Source of the DNA: Lachnospiraceae bacterium
GTDB taxonomy: Bacteria; Bacillota; Clostridia; Lachnospirales; Lachnospiraceae
Assembly: GCA_022781925.1 (NCBI GenBank)
Contig: JALESO010000012.1
Span: 1 to 64,000 of the forward strand
Length of the DNA: 64,000 nt
Direction: 5' to 3'
Shown: one piece after another, positions 18,796 to 28,725 of the stretch
Layout: each line of letters starts with the position of its first letter
Position numbering within the stretch: the first letter of the stretch is position 1
Program-made: the position numbers and the translations under genes
Notes under the pieces: generated by a model
Told to the model about the DNA's origin: nothing
Database searches by the model: none
Seen by the model: only the letters and a program-made list of their open reading frames with translations

Positions 18796-19107
18796 ATGAA
18801 CGTATTATCATCCGGAGCAGGAATGGGTATGATGGGAACAATCATCTGGATTGTTGTTTTACTTGTATTCGTATTTATTTTTATGCTGAGACCACAGAAA
18901 AAAGAGCAGGCCAGAAGAAATGAAATGATGTCTAAAATGGCAGTTGGCGATACTGTTCTTACAAGCAGCGGTTTTTACGGCACACTGATCGATATCAATG
19001 ACGATACCGTTATCGTAGAGTTCGGCAACAACAAAAACTGCCGTATTCCGATGCAGCGCGCTGCAATTGCACAGATCGAAAAAGCTGAAGACGCAGTAGA
19101 AGAGTAA
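18796..19107 (+). CDS. yajC: Preprotein translocase subunit YajC
   Basis: 103 residues. A single N-terminal membrane helix (IIWIVVLLVFVFIFMLRPQKKE, residues about 15-35) is followed by the conserved small cytoplasmic domain (MAVGDTVLTSSGFYGTLIDI). It is an accessory of SecDF. The gene lies 144 bp behind tgt; the intervening stretch has no convincing ORF, and AGGAGG precedes the ATG. Confidence 0.93.
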   Translation: MNVLSSGAGMGMMGTIIWIVVLLVFVFIFMLRPQKKEQARRNEMMSKMAVGDTVLTSSGFYGTLIDINDDTVIVEFGNNKNCRIPMQRAAIAQIEKAEDAVEE

Positions 19108-19130
19108 ACTGAAAAAAGCAAAGATCAGAC

Positions 19131-19179
19131 AAAGGAGGGCGGGGCATGGATATCAATTGATATCACTGCCCTTCTTTTG
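19131..19179 (+). terminator. Terminator after yajC
   Basis: AAAGGAGGGC (19131-19140) pairs with GCCCTTCTTTT (19168-19178) around an inner perfect palindrome, GATATCAATTGATATC (19149-19164). A T-rich tract is included in the 3' arm. Confidence 0.75.
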
Positions 19180-19190
19180 TATATTGTGAG

Positions 19191-19221
19191 TGATGTCGTA
19201 AAGCATAAGTTTCTGACATCA
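19191..19221. promoter_or_regulatory. Inverted repeat upstream of leuB
   Basis: TGATGTC (19191-19197) and GACATCA (19215-19221) are exact inverted repeats 17 bp apart, 36 bp before the leuB start. This could be an operator or a leader hairpin; I cannot assign a binding protein. Confidence 0.35.
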
Positions 19222-19256
19222 TTTCAGAAAATTTGTTTTTTGAGAGGAGAAAGAGA

Positions 19257-20357
19257 ATGAAATACCAGGTTGGAGTCATTGCCGGAGACGGCATTGGTCC
19301 TGAGGTTGTAGCTGAGGCACAGAAAGTATTAAACTGTGTGGCTGACAAATTCGGACATGAATTTGAGTATGAAGACATTTTAATGGGAGGATGCTCCATT
19401 GACGCGACCGGAGAGCCGCTGACAGACCATGCCATTGAGCAGGCACTGCATTCTGATGCAGTTTTAATGGGATCCATCGGTGGAAATACAAGCACTTCCC
19501 CGTGGTACAAACTTCCGCCGGAGAAACGTCCGGAAGCCGGATTACTGAAATTGCGTAAGTCTCTGAACTTATTTGCAAACTTAAGACCGGCATATCTTTA
19601 TGAAGAATTAAAAGAGGCGTGCCCGCTTCGTGACGACATTATTGGCACAGGTTTTGATATGATGATCATGCGTGAGCTGACCGGAGGACTCTACTTCGGA
19701 GCCCGAAAGACCAGTGAAGTAGACGGTGTTGTGACAGCGGTAGATACCCTTACATATACCGAGAATGAGATCCGCAGAATCGCCATCAAAGGTTTTGATA
19801 TTGCCATGAAACGCCGCAAAAAAGTAACAAGCGTAGACAAGGCAAACGTCCTGGATTCTTCCAGACTCTGGAGAAAGATCGTAGAGGAAGTAGCAAAGGA
19901 TTATCCGGAAGTTACTTATGAACATATGTTAGTAGACAACTGTGCAATGCAGCTGGTAAAAGATCCGAAACAGTTCGATGTTATCCTGACAGAGAACATG
20001 TTTGGTGACATCCTTTCCGATGAGGCAAGTATGGTAACCGGTTCCATCGGTATGCTTTCCAGCGCAAGCCTGAATGATACAAAATTCGGTCTGTATGAGC
20101 CGAGTGGCGGATCCGCACCGGACATCGCAGGACAGGGCATTGCAAATCCGATCGCTACTATTTTATCCGCAGCAATGATGCTTCGTTATTCCTTTGATCT
20201 GGACAAAGAGGCAGACGCAGTGGAAAATGCGGTAAAACAGGTATTAAAAGACGGATATCGTACCATCGATATCATGCCGCAGGAAGAGGATAAGAAATCT
20301 GCCGTAGAACAGGTTGGTACAAGCCGTATGGGTGACCTGATCTGCGAGAGAATATAA
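19257..20357 (+). CDS. leuB: 3-isopropylmalate dehydrogenase
   Basis: 366 residues. The N-terminal GVIAGDGIGPEVVAEA and the C-terminal substrate/NAD region LYEPSGGSAPDIAGQGIANPIAT are diagnostic. LRKSLNLFANLRPA and MRELTGGLYFGAR fit LeuB rather than isocitrate dehydrogenase. It carries out the oxidative decarboxylation step of leucine synthesis. ATG 19257 follows GAGAGGAG. leuC and leuD are not adjacent. ilvD follows after 18 bp, so this is a leuB-ilvD-ilvB unit. Confidence 0.95.
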   Translation: MKYQVGVIAGDGIGPEVVAEAQKVLNCVADKFGHEFEYEDILMGGCSIDATGEPLTDHAIEQALHSDAVLMGSIGGNTSTSPWYKLPPEKRPEAGLLKLRKSLNLFANLRPAYLYEELKEACPLRDDIIGTGFDMMIMRELTGGLYFGARKTSEVDGVVTAVDTLTYTENEIRRIAIKGFDIAMKRRKKVTSVDKANVLDSSRLWRKIVEEVAKDYPEVTYEHMLVDNCAMQLVKDPKQFDVILTENMFGDILSDEASMVTGSIGMLSSASLNDTKFGLYEPSGGSAPDIAGQGIANPIATILSAAMMLRYSFDLDKEADAVENAVKQVLKDGYRTIDIMPQEEDKKSAVEQVGTSRMGDLICERI

Positions 20358-20375
20358 ATAAAGGAGTATGTAAAA

Positions 20376-22040
20376 ATGAGAAGTGACAATGTTACAAAGG
20401 GGATGCAGCAGGCACCTCACAGATCTTTATTCAATGCTCTTGGTTATACCAAGGAAGAATTAGACAGACCATTAGTAGGTATCGTAAGTTCCTATAATGA
20501 GATCGTACCGGGTCATATGAACCTGGATAAAATCGTAGAAGCTGTAAAAATGGGCGTTGCAATGGCAGGCGGCACACCGATCGTGTTTCCGGCAATCGCA
20601 GTATGTGATGGTATTGCAATGGGACATACAGGAATGAAATATTCTCTGGTTACCCGTGATCTGATCGCAGATTCCACAGAGTGTATGGCAATGGCACATC
20701 AGTTCGACGCACTGGTGATGGTTCCGAACTGTGACAAAAACGTACCGGGACTTCTGATGGCAGCAGCAAGACTGAACATCCCGACTGTATTTGTAAGCGG
20801 CGGTCCGATGCTGGCTGGTCACATCCATGGCAAAAAGAGAAGTCTTTCTTCCATGTTTGAGGCAGTTGGTTCCTACGCAGCAGGTACTATGACAGAGGAC
20901 GAGGTAAGAGAGTATGAAGAAAAAGTATGCCCGACCTGCGGATCCTGTTCCGGTATGTATACAGCAAACTCCATGAACTGTCTGACAGAGGCAATCGGTA
21001 TGGGACTTCCTGGAAACGGAACCATTCCGGCTGTATATTCTGAGAGAATCAAACTTGCAAAACATGCAGGTATGGCAGTTATGGAACTGTTAAAGAAAGA
21101 CATCCGTCCGCGTGATATCATGACAAAAGCAGCATTCATGAACGCTTTAACTATGGATATGGCACTTGGATGTTCCACCAACTCCATGCTTCACCTTCCG
21201 GCCATCGCACATGAGGCTGGTGTGGATATCGACCTTGATATCGCAAACGCATTAAGCGAAAAGACACCAAACCTGTGCCACCTTGCACCGGCAGGCCCGA
21301 CTTACATGGAGGACTTAAACGAGGCAGGCGGTGTATCTGCAGTTATGACTGAGTTAAGCAAGATCGGTCTGCTGGATACAAGTTGCATGACAGTTACAGG
21401 AAAGACAATCGCTGAGAATATTCAGGGTGTTGTAAATAAAAATCCGGAAGTTATCCGTCCGGTTGAGAATCCGTACAGCAAGACCGGTGGAATCGCCGTA
21501 CTGAAAGGTAACCTTGCACCGGATTCCGCAGTTGTAAAACGTTCCGCAGTTGTACCGGAGATGATGGTACATGAAGGACCGGCAAGAGTATTCGACTGTG
21601 AGGAAGATGCTATTGCAGCGATCAAAGGCGGCAAGATCGTAGAGGGTGACGTTGTAGTTATCCGTTATGAGGGACCAAAAGGCGGCCCGGGTATGCGTGA
21701 GATGCTGAATCCGACATCTGCCATCGCAGGTATGGGACTTGGTTCTTCCGTAGCTCTGATCACAGACGGACGTTTCTCCGGAGCTTCCAGAGGAGCTTCC
21801 ATCGGACACGTATCACCGGAAGCAGCAGTTGGCGGCCCGATCGCATTCGTAGAGGAAGGCGACATCATCAAGATCAACATTCCGGAGAATACGCTGAATG
21901 TAGATATCTCTGACGAAGAGATGGCAGCAAGAAAAGCAAAATGGCAGCCGCGTGAGCCGAAGATCACAACAGGATATCTGGCTCGTTACGCTTCCATGGT
22001 TACATCTGGAAACACAGGTGCTATTCTGAAAACAAAATAA
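20376..22040 (+). CDS. ilvD: Dihydroxy-acid dehydratase
   Basis: 554 residues. Iron-sulfur cluster cysteines appear in [11 protein letters not shown] and [20 protein letters not shown], and the C-terminal [19 protein letters not shown] is the substrate/Mg region. It dehydrates dihydroxy-isovalerate and dihydroxy-methylvalerate in valine/isoleucine synthesis. GGAGTATG precedes the ATG. Codon use (GGT, CGT, AAC preferred) suggests high expression. Confidence 0.96.
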   Translation: MRSDNVTKGMQQAPHRSLFNALGYTKEELDRPLVGIVSSYNEIVPGHMNLDKIVEAVKMGVAMAGGTPIVFPAIAVCDGIAMGHTGMKYSLVTRDLIADSTECMAMAHQFDALVMVPNCDKNVPGLLMAAARLNIPTVFVSGGPMLAGHIHGKKRSLSSMFEAVGSYAAGTMTEDEVREYEEKVCPTCGSCSGMYTANSMNCLTEAIGMGLPGNGTIPAVYSERIKLAKHAGMAVMELLKKDIRPRDIMTKAAFMNALTMDMALGCSTNSMLHLPAIAHEAGVDIDLDIANALSEKTPNLCHLAPAGPTYMEDLNEAGGVSAVMTELSKIGLLDTSCMTVTGKTIAENIQGVVNKNPEVIRPVENPYSKTGGIAVLKGNLAPDSAVVKRSAVVPEMMVHEGPARVFDCEEDAIAAIKGGKIVEGDVVVIRYEGPKGGPGMREMLNPTSAIAGMGLGSSVALITDGRFSGASRGASIGHVSPEAAVGGPIAFVEEGDIIKINIPENTLNVDISDEEMAARKAKWQPREPKITTGYLARYASMVTSGNTGAILKTK

Positions 22041-22077
22041 TAAGATAAGATGAGATAGAAAAGAGGAACAAAAGCAT

Positions 22078-23757
22078 ATGCAGTTGACAGGATCACAGAT
22101 TGTTATCGAATGTTTGAAGGAGCAGGGCGTGGATACTGTATTTGGTTATCCGGGCGGAGCGATTTTGAACGTTTACGATGAACTGTATAAACATAGCGAT
22201 GAAATTCACCATGTGCTTACGTCCCATGAACAGGGAGCTTCCCATGCAGCGGATGGATATGCCCGCTCCACCGGAAAAGTCGGTGTGTGTCTGGCTACTT
22301 CCGGTCCGGGTGCAACCAACCTGGTAACCGGTATCGCAACCGCTTACATGGACTCTGTTCCGGTAGTGGCGATCACCTGTAACGTCGGTGTGCCGCTGCT
22401 TGGAAAAGACAGCTTTCAGGAGATTGATATCGCAGGTATCACGACACCGATCACAAAGCATAATTTCATTGTAAAAGATGTGAATAAACTTGCTGATGTG
22501 ATCCGCCGTGCCTTCCGGATCGCCCAGACCGGGCGCCCGGGACCTGTGCTGGTAGATATTCCAAAGGATGTTACAGCAGCTACGACGGAATTTGAATTTC
22601 AGCAGATTCCGCCGGTGGCGCGTAAGATCGACAAAATGACAGAGGCAGATCTGGAGCAGGCCGCAGCCATGATCCGTGAAGCGAAAAAGCCGTATATCTT
22701 TGTAGGTGGCGGCGCAGTCATTTCCGGAGCCAGCGAAGAACTTGCAAAATTTGCAAATCTGGTAGACGCGCCGGTATGTGATTCCCTGATGGGAAAAGGT
22801 GCCTTTGACGGAACCAATGACCGATACAGCGGAATGCTTGGTATGCATGGTACAAAGGCTTCCAACTATGGTGTGAGCGAATGTGATCTGCTCATCGCAG
22901 TCGGTGTCCGTTTCAGTGACCGTGTCATCGGTGACGCGAAACGTTTTGCAAGCAATGCAAAGATTCTGCAGTTTGATGTGGATCCGGCGGAGATCAATAA
23001 AAACATCCAGACGGATGCCAGCGTGATCGGAGATATCAAAGAAATCCTGAAACGTGTGAACCATCTGTTAGAGCAGCAGGAGCACACAGAGTGGATGCAG
23101 CAGATTTGTGAATTTAAGGATAAATATCCGTTGACTTATAAAGAAGAAGGATTGTCCGGACCATTTGTTATGGAAGAGATTTACCGTCAGACAAAGGGCG
23201 ATGCCATCATCGTCACAGAGGTCGGACAGCATCAGATGTGGGCGGCACAGTATTATAAATTCTCAAAACCGCGTACATTACTGACTTCCGGTGGTCTTGG
23301 CACCATGGGATATGGTCTCGGTGCAGCGATCGGCGCACAGGTAGCAAATCCGGAAAAACAGGTCATCAACATTGCAGGTGACGGCTGTTTCCGTATGAAT
23401 ATGAATGAGATTGCCACAGCAGTCCGTCAGCAGCTTCCACTGATCCAGATTGTCATCAACAATCAGGTACTTGGCATGGTACACCAGTGGCAGGGATTAT
23501 TTTATGAGAAACGTTATTCCAACACGATCTTAAATGATGGTGTGGATTTCGTAAAACTTGCTGAGGCTATGGGAGCCACAGGCATGCGTGCAGCAACACA
23601 GGAAGAATTTGCCGAGGAACTGGCAAAAGCACTGGAAATGAAGACACCGGTACTCATCGATTGTATCATTGACAGTGATGATAATGTTTGGCCGATGGTA
23701 GCACCTGGCGCACCGATCAGCGAAGCATTTGATGAATCTGATCTGAAGAACAGATAA
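22078..23757 (+). CDS. ilvB: Acetolactate synthase, large (catalytic) subunit
   Basis: 559 residues. The N-terminal ThDP domain has the catalytic glutamate in TSHEQGASHAADGYARSTG. The C-terminal ThDP/Mg motif is GDGCFRMNMNEIATAVRQQLP (GDG...N form). The fast-diverging ILVB positions fit biosynthetic acetohydroxyacid synthase. No small regulatory subunit gene (ilvN) follows. The gene is 37 bp behind ilvD. Confidence 0.94.
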   Translation: MQLTGSQIVIECLKEQGVDTVFGYPGGAILNVYDELYKHSDEIHHVLTSHEQGASHAADGYARSTGKVGVCLATSGPGATNLVTGIATAYMDSVPVVAITCNVGVPLLGKDSFQEIDIAGITTPITKHNFIVKDVNKLADVIRRAFRIAQTGRPGPVLVDIPKDVTAATTEFEFQQIPPVARKIDKMTEADLEQAAAMIREAKKPYIFVGGGAVISGASEELAKFANLVDAPVCDSLMGKGAFDGTNDRYSGMLGMHGTKASNYGVSECDLLIAVGVRFSDRVIGDAKRFASNAKILQFDVDPAEINKNIQTDASVIGDIKEILKRVNHLLEQQEHTEWMQQICEFKDKYPLTYKEEGLSGPFVMEEIYRQTKGDAIIVTEVGQHQMWAAQYYKFSKPRTLLTSGGLGTMGYGLGAAIGAQVANPEKQVINIAGDGCFRMNMNEIATAVRQQLPLIQIVINNQVLGMVHQWQGLFYEKRYSNTILNDGVDFVKLAEAMGATGMRAATQEEFAEELAKALEMKTPVLIDCIIDSDDNVWPMVAPGAPISEAFDESDLKNR

Positions 23758-23829
23758 ATGACGCATCCGGGTGGCACTGTACAGGGAGAGCAATCTCTTT
23801 GCCGCCTGGAAGGTGTTCATAATAAAAAA

Positions 23830-23844
23830 TCCTGCAATGCAGGA
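23830..23844 (+). repeat. Short hairpin in the serC leader
   Basis: TCCTGC-AAT-GCAGGA forms a 6-bp stem 7 nt before the AGGAGG of serC. It may affect serC translation; there is no U-tract long enough for a terminator. Confidence 0.35.
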
Positions 23845-23864
23845 AAAATCCAGGAGGTTTCAAA

Positions 23865-24950
23865 ATGAGCAGAGTTTACAATTTCTCAGCTGGACCGGCA
23901 GTATTACCGGTAGAAGTGCTGAAAGAGGCACAGGAGGAGATGCTTGATTACCGCGGATGCGGTATGTCCGTTATGGAGATGAGCCATCGTTCTTCCATGT
24001 TTCAGGAAATCATTGATGAGGCTGAAGCAGATTTAAGGGATTTATTACATATCCCGGACAACTACAAAGTATTATTCTTACAGGGTGGTGGAGCATTACA
24101 GTTCTCCGCAGTTCCGATGAACCTGATGAAAAACGGTGTGGCTGATTACATCGTAACAGGTCAGTGGGCAAAGAAAGCATATGAGGAAGGAAAGAAATAC
24201 GGAAAAGCAGTAAAGATCGCTTCTTCTGAGGATGAGACATTTACTTACATTCCGGATTGTTCCGATCTTCCGATCGATGACGATGCAGACTATGTATACA
24301 TTTGCCAGAACAACACCATTTACGGAACTGTATACCATGAACTGCCGAACACCAAAGGAAAAACTCTGGTAGCAGACGTATCTTCCTGCTTCCTGTCAGA
24401 GCCGATGGACGTAGAGAAATACGGCGTGATCTGGGGCGGCGTTCAGAAAAATATCGGACCTGCCGGCGTACAGATCGTGATCATCCGTGAGGATCTGATC
24501 CGCGATGATCTGCCGGATTATGTACCGACTCTGATGAAGTACAAAACACAGGCTGACAAAGGTTCCATGTACAATACACCGCCATGCTACGGCATCTATA
24601 TCTGCGGTAAAGTATTCAAATGGATCAAGAGCCTTGGTGGTCTGGAAGCAATGAAGAAACGTAACGAGGAGAAAGCAGCAATCCTGTATGATTTCCTTGA
24701 CAACAGCAAACTGTTCAAAGGTACTGTCCGCAAAGAAGACCGTTCCCTGATGAACGTTCCGTTTGTGACAGGTGACAAAGAGCTGGATGCAAAATTTGTT
24801 GCAGAAGCAAAAGCAGCAGGTCTGGAGAACTTAAAGGGACACAGAACCGTTGGCGGTATGCGTGCTTCCATCTACAATGCAATGCCAAAAGAGGGCGTGA
24901 TCGCATTGGTTGAGTTTATGAAGAAATTCGAAGCTGAGAACACAAAGTAA
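23865..24950 (+). CDS. serC: Phosphoserine aminotransferase
   Basis: 361 residues. It opens with YNFSAGPAVLPVEVLKEAQ, a SerC hallmark; the PLP lysine lies in WGGVQKNIGPAGVQIVI (about residue 193). C-terminal GHRTVGGMRASIYNAMP is also diagnostic. It forms phosphoserine from 3-phosphohydroxypyruvate, the product of the next gene, serA. AGGAGG precedes the ATG. Confidence 0.96.
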   Translation: MSRVYNFSAGPAVLPVEVLKEAQEEMLDYRGCGMSVMEMSHRSSMFQEIIDEAEADLRDLLHIPDNYKVLFLQGGGALQFSAVPMNLMKNGVADYIVTGQWAKKAYEEGKKYGKAVKIASSEDETFTYIPDCSDLPIDDDADYVYICQNNTIYGTVYHELPNTKGKTLVADVSSCFLSEPMDVEKYGVIWGGVQKNIGPAGVQIVIIREDLIRDDLPDYVPTLMKYKTQADKGSMYNTPPCYGIYICGKVFKWIKSLGGLEAMKKRNEEKAAILYDFLDNSKLFKGTVRKEDRSLMNVPFVTGDKELDAKFVAEAKAAGLENLKGHRTVGGMRASIYNAMPKEGVIALVEFMKKFEAENTK

Positions 24951-24984
24951 ATTTGTGATTCCTATTTGAGTTTTAGTGTGATCT

Positions 24985-25016
24985 GAAAATGATAATCGTT
25001 ACAGTTGATCATTTTC
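24985..25016 (+). repeat. Hairpin between serC and serA
   Basis: GAAAATGAT (24985-24993) pairs perfectly with ATCATTTTC (25008-25016). There is no T-run after it, so it is probably an mRNA processing or stability element rather than a terminator. Confidence 0.4.
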
Positions 25017-25120
25017 ACAATGTAAAAAGTGTGTGCCGAAAGGCAAAACTGACTGAGAAGGTGAGATGTCCTAGTCAGAAAAATTGAGTTGAAAAAAGTT
25101 GAAGAAAAGAGGAAACAAAA

Positions 25121-26284
25121 ATGGTTCAGTTTCATTGTTTAAATCCGATCGCAGCCTGCGGTCTGGAATTATTCCCGGATACCTATGAGAAAACAGATGA
25201 TTTCAATGCGGCAGAGGTTGCATTAGTGCGTAGTGCAGCGATGCATGACATGGATCTTCCGGATTCACTGCTGGCAGTAGCCCGTGCAGGTGCTGGTGTC
25301 AACAATATTCCGCTGGATAAATGCGCAGATCAGGGAATCGTCGTATTTAATACACCAGGTGCAAACGCAAACGGTGTCAAAGAACTGGTGATCGCCGGCA
25401 TGCTTCTGGCAAGCCGTGATATCACAGGCGGTATCGACTGGGTAAAAGAAAACAAAGAAGATGCAGGAATTGCAAAAGCAGCTGAGAAAGCAAAAAAAGC
25501 ATTTGCAGGAACTGAGATCAAAGGAAAAAAACTTGGTGTCATCGGACTTGGAGCCATCGGTGTGCAGGTTGCCAATGCGGCGGTAGCACTGGGCATGGAT
25601 GTGCTTGGTTATGATCCGTATCTGTCTGTCAACGCAGCATGGAATGTTTCTACCAAAGTAAAACATGTGCTGGCAGTAGAGGACATTTACAAAGAGTGTG
25701 ATTTCATCACAATCCATGTACCGCTGCTGGATTCCACAAAAGGAATGATCAGCAAAGAGGCCATCGCAATGATGAAAGAGAATGTCATCGTTCTGAATTT
25801 TGCCCGCGATACGTTAGTAGATGAGGCAGCTATGGTGGAAGCATTAAAAGCCGGAAAAGTACGCAAATATGTTGTGGATTTCCCGAATCCGACCACAGCA
25901 GGCGTGGAGAACTGCATCGTGATCCCGCATCTTGGCGCATCTACCGCAGAATCTGAAGATAACTGCGCAGTAATGGCTGTACAGGAAGTGATCGATTACA
26001 TTGAGAACGGAAATATTACACATTCTGTAAATTATCCGGATTGTAACATGGGTGTGTGCACAGGTGTTGCGAGAATCGCGATCCTGCACAAAAACATCAA
26101 GAACATGATCGGCCAGTATTCATCTGTATTAGGTGAAGCAGGTGTCAATATTGCCGACATGACAAACAAGAGCCGCAATGACTATGCTTATTCACTTCTG
26201 GATCTGGATGCTCCGGCAACCGCGGACGTTGTTGAAAAACTGGCTGCAATTGACGGTGTATTAAAAGTAAGAGTGATCAAATAA
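25121..26284 (+). CDS. serA: D-3-phosphoglycerate dehydrogenase
   Basis: 387 residues, the short form. The NAD-binding motif LGVIGLGAIGVQVANAAVAL lies near residue 140. Catalytic-region motifs are NFARDTLVDEAAMVEAL and VIPHLGASTAESEDNCA. A C-terminal ACT-type regulatory segment (NIADMTNKSRNDYAYSLLDL to the end) suggests control by serine. It catalyses the first committed step of serine synthesis and pairs with serC. Ribosome site AGAGGAAAC. Confidence 0.95.
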   Translation: MVQFHCLNPIAACGLELFPDTYEKTDDFNAAEVALVRSAAMHDMDLPDSLLAVARAGAGVNNIPLDKCADQGIVVFNTPGANANGVKELVIAGMLLASRDITGGIDWVKENKEDAGIAKAAEKAKKAFAGTEIKGKKLGVIGLGAIGVQVANAAVALGMDVLGYDPYLSVNAAWNVSTKVKHVLAVEDIYKECDFITIHVPLLDSTKGMISKEAIAMMKENVIVLNFARDTLVDEAAMVEALKAGKVRKYVVDFPNPTTAGVENCIVIPHLGASTAESEDNCAVMAVQEVIDYIENGNITHSVNYPDCNMGVCTGVARIAILHKNIKNMIGQYSSVLGEAGVNIADMTNKSRNDYAYSLLDLDAPATADVVEKLAAIDGVLKVRVIK

Positions 26285-26298
26285 CAGATCATTGAGTC

Positions 26299-26342
26299 GG
26301 CGTGGGAACAGAGAGTACAGCTTTGTTTCCACGCCTTTTTTA
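26299..26342 (+). terminator. Terminator/attenuator between serA and the DUF1015 gene
   Basis: GGCGTGGGAACA pairs with TGTTTCCACGCC (one wobble) and is followed by six T. The next gene starts only 20 bp later, so readthrough would be needed to express it from the serA promoter. Confidence 0.85.
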
Positions 26343-26361
26343 ACAAAAGGAGAAAAACAAA

Positions 26362-27603
26362 ATGGCAGAGATCAGACCATTTGCATGTGTGCGCCCATGC
26401 AGAGAGAAAGCAGCGAAGATTGCTGCGTTACCATATGATGTATACAATCGAAAAGAGGCAAAAGAGGAAGTATTGCGCGAGCCGGAATCTTTTCTGAAAA
26501 TCGACCGTGCAGAGACACAGTTTGACGATTCTGTGGATACTTATGCGCCGGAGGTATACCAGAAAGCCCACGATACGTTGTGGGATATGATGGCAAAGGG
26601 AGATTTTATCCGGGACAAAGAGGCCTGCTATTATATTTATGAACTGACCATGAACGGACGGACACAGACCGGTATCACCGCATGCGCCTCCATCGACGAT
26701 TATGAGAATAATGTGATCAAAAAGCATGAAAACACCCGTGCGGAAAAGGAACAGGACCGGATCCGTCACGTAGATATCTGTGACGCACAGACAGGACCGA
26801 TCTTTCTGGCATACCGTGATAATGCAGCAATCACAGCGATTGTAAATAAAGTAAAAGCACAGGATGCAGAGTATGATTTTACTTCTCCGGACGGCATCCG
26901 TCACAGAGTGTGGGTGATCGGGGAAGCAGCGGACATCACAGCCATCCGTGAGGCATTTGCAGGTATTGATCAGATCTATATTGCAGACGGTCATCACCGT
27001 GCAGCTTCTGCCGTAAAAGTAGGGGAAAAGCGCAGAAGCGAACATCCGGGTTATACCGGGGAAGAAGAGTTCAACTTCTTTCTGTCCGTACTGTTCCCGG
27101 AGAGTGAATTAAAGATTCTGGATTATAACCGTGTGGTAAAAGATTTAAACGGCATGACAGAGGATGCATTTTTACAGAAAATGCAGGAACTCTTTGAAGT
27201 ATCGGAACTTACTGATGAGGATAAACATCCGCAGGAGAAAGGAACTTTTTCCATGTATCTGAAGGAGCAGTGGTACACCTGTAAAGTCCGCCCGGAAGAT
27301 CGAAGTGATGATCCGGTGAAAGGACTGGATGTATCGCTGTTACAGGATCTGATGTTGACACCGGTACTTGGCATTGCAGATCCAAAGACCGACCCACGGA
27401 TTGATTTCGTCGGCGGTATCCGCGGAACAGAAGAACTGGAGAAACGCTGCCACGAAGATGCAAAAGCAGCCTTTGCCATGTATCCGACATCCATCGGAGA
27501 ACTGTTTGCCGTGGCAGATGCAGGACTTTTAATGCCTCCAAAATCCACATGGTTTGAGCCAAAATTAAGAAGTGGATTGTTTATTCATTTGCTGAGTGAA
27601 TAA
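26362..27603 (+). CDS. DUF1015 family protein
   Basis: 413 residues, soluble. It opens AEIRPFACVRPCREKAAKIAALPYDV, and the mid-region IYIADGHHRAASAVKV holds the conserved histidine/GHHR-type motif of DUF1015; these are the features I recognise. Function is not established. It recurs behind serC-serA in related genomes (general recollection), suggesting a link with serine or one-carbon metabolism, but nothing in the sequence proves that. Ribosome site AAAGGAGAA. Confidence 0.85.
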   Translation: MAEIRPFACVRPCREKAAKIAALPYDVYNRKEAKEEVLREPESFLKIDRAETQFDDSVDTYAPEVYQKAHDTLWDMMAKGDFIRDKEACYYIYELTMNGRTQTGITACASIDDYENNVIKKHENTRAEKEQDRIRHVDICDAQTGPIFLAYRDNAAITAIVNKVKAQDAEYDFTSPDGIRHRVWVIGEAADITAIREAFAGIDQIYIADGHHRAASAVKVGEKRRSEHPGYTGEEEFNFFLSVLFPESELKILDYNRVVKDLNGMTEDAFLQKMQELFEVSELTDEDKHPQEKGTFSMYLKEQWYTCKVRPEDRSDDPVKGLDVSLLQDLMLTPVLGIADPKTDPRIDFVGGIRGTEELEKRCHEDAKAAFAMYPTSIGELFAVADAGLLMPPKSTWFEPKLRSGLFIHLLSE

Positions 27604-27658
27604 ATTTTTATCAAATATGAGTACAGAAGAATATCGAGTGTATTCTTGAAAGAATCTT

Positions 27659-27699
27659 AAATTCAGAGTCATGCGTAGTTACGTTCTGACTCTGAATTT
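27659..27699. terminator. Perfect 13-bp hairpin after the DUF1015 gene
   Basis: AAATTCAGAGTCA (27659-27671) and TGACTCTGAATTT (27687-27699) are exact inverted repeats with a 15-nt loop. The A/T ends could act as a weak terminator in either direction. Confidence 0.6.
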
Positions 27700-27747
27700 G
27701 GGTTATGAAGCAGAAAAAATAAATATAAAAAGAAATGGAGCAAATTT

Positions 27748-28647
27748 ATGCTTAGATTTATATTATCGCAGAGTCTGGCAGACGAAGTGACGGATGTTGT
27801 ATCTGACAACGTAAACTTTTGGTCCTGGGATACGATCGTGAAATATTTGCAGGATTCCTTTCCGACGGTGCTGGATTTTCTGGTAAAACTGATCATAGCG
27901 ATCATTGTTTTACTGGTTGGACGGAAAGTTATTAAAGTAGTGCGGAAGTTTATCCGTAAATTCCTGAATAAAACCAACTGGGATGAAGGGGTCAAGCAGT
28001 TTCTGGACAACATTTGTTACATGGGTTTATATTTTGTGTTAATCATGTTGGTGCTTGGCAAGTTCGGTATCACCGCAAGTTCTGTGATTGCAGTGATCGG
28101 TTCCGTTGGTCTGTCCGTGGGCCTGGCATTGCAGGGAACCTTGTCCAACTTTGCAGGTGGAGTTCTGATCCTGATTTTAAAACCCTTCAAAGTGGGAGAT
28201 TATATCCGGGAGGATACCCATGGAAATGAAGGTACGGTTTCGGAAATTCAGCTTTGCTATACGAAACTGCTGACCGTGGACAATAAAACCGTTGTCCTGC
28301 CAAATGGCAGCCTGTCCAATTCCAGTCTGACCAATCTGACACAGCAGGATAAACGGCGGATCGACATTACGGTTGGTATTTCCTACGATGCGGATATCCG
28401 TCTGGCAAAACAGGTGATCTCCGATGTACTGGAGAAAGAGAAAAACTGCATGACCAGCGAGGAACCGTACCATGTATTTGTGGACAGCCTGGGAGACAGC
28501 GCTGTGGTCATCGGTATCCGTGTCTGGGTAAAGACCGAAGATTACTGGGAGACCAGATGGCGGATCACGGAAAATGTGAAATATGCCCTGGATGAACATC
28601 AGATTGAAATTCCATTCCCGCAGATTTCTGTGTCAATGAAATCATAA
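27748..28647 (+). CDS. MscS-type mechanosensitive channel
   Basis: 299 residues. There are hydrophobic helices at about residues 40-62 (VLDFLVKLIIAIIVLLVG), 85-105 and 108-125. The pore helix/beta-domain junction is VGLSVGLALQGTLSNFAGGVLILI, the MscS signature region. The beta domain begins FKVGDYIRE, followed by GTVSEIQLCYTKLLTVDNK. It opens on membrane tension to release solutes after hypo-osmotic shock. Single gene between hairpins. Confidence 0.93.
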   Translation: MLRFILSQSLADEVTDVVSDNVNFWSWDTIVKYLQDSFPTVLDFLVKLIIAIIVLLVGRKVIKVVRKFIRKFLNKTNWDEGVKQFLDNICYMGLYFVLIMLVLGKFGITASSVIAVIGSVGLSVGLALQGTLSNFAGGVLILILKPFKVGDYIREDTHGNEGTVSEIQLCYTKLLTVDNKTVVLPNGSLSNSSLTNLTQQDKRRIDITVGISYDADIRLAKQVISDVLEKEKNCMTSEEPYHVFVDSLGDSAVVIGIRVWVKTEDYWETRWRITENVKYALDEHQIEIPFPQISVSMKS

Positions 28648-28669
28648 AAGTATCATTTTTAACTGAAAC

Positions 28670-28725
28670 AGAAGCCCCCTCTATTTATTGCATTATGCAG
28701 TTGAAGCAGGGGCTTCTTTAATTTG
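28670..28725 (+). terminator. Terminator after the MscS gene
   Basis: AGAAGCCCC (28670-28678) pairs with GGGGCTTCT (28709-28717), followed by TTAATTT. The 30-nt loop may itself pair. Confidence 0.8.

Noticed and set aside
23768..23800. T-box-like core GGGTGGCACTG upstream of serC
   Set aside because: It resembles the T-box GGTGG-ACCGCG motif, but only about 108 bp separate ilvB and serC, so a Stem I/specifier would have to lie inside ilvB. No antiterminator/terminator pair is visible.
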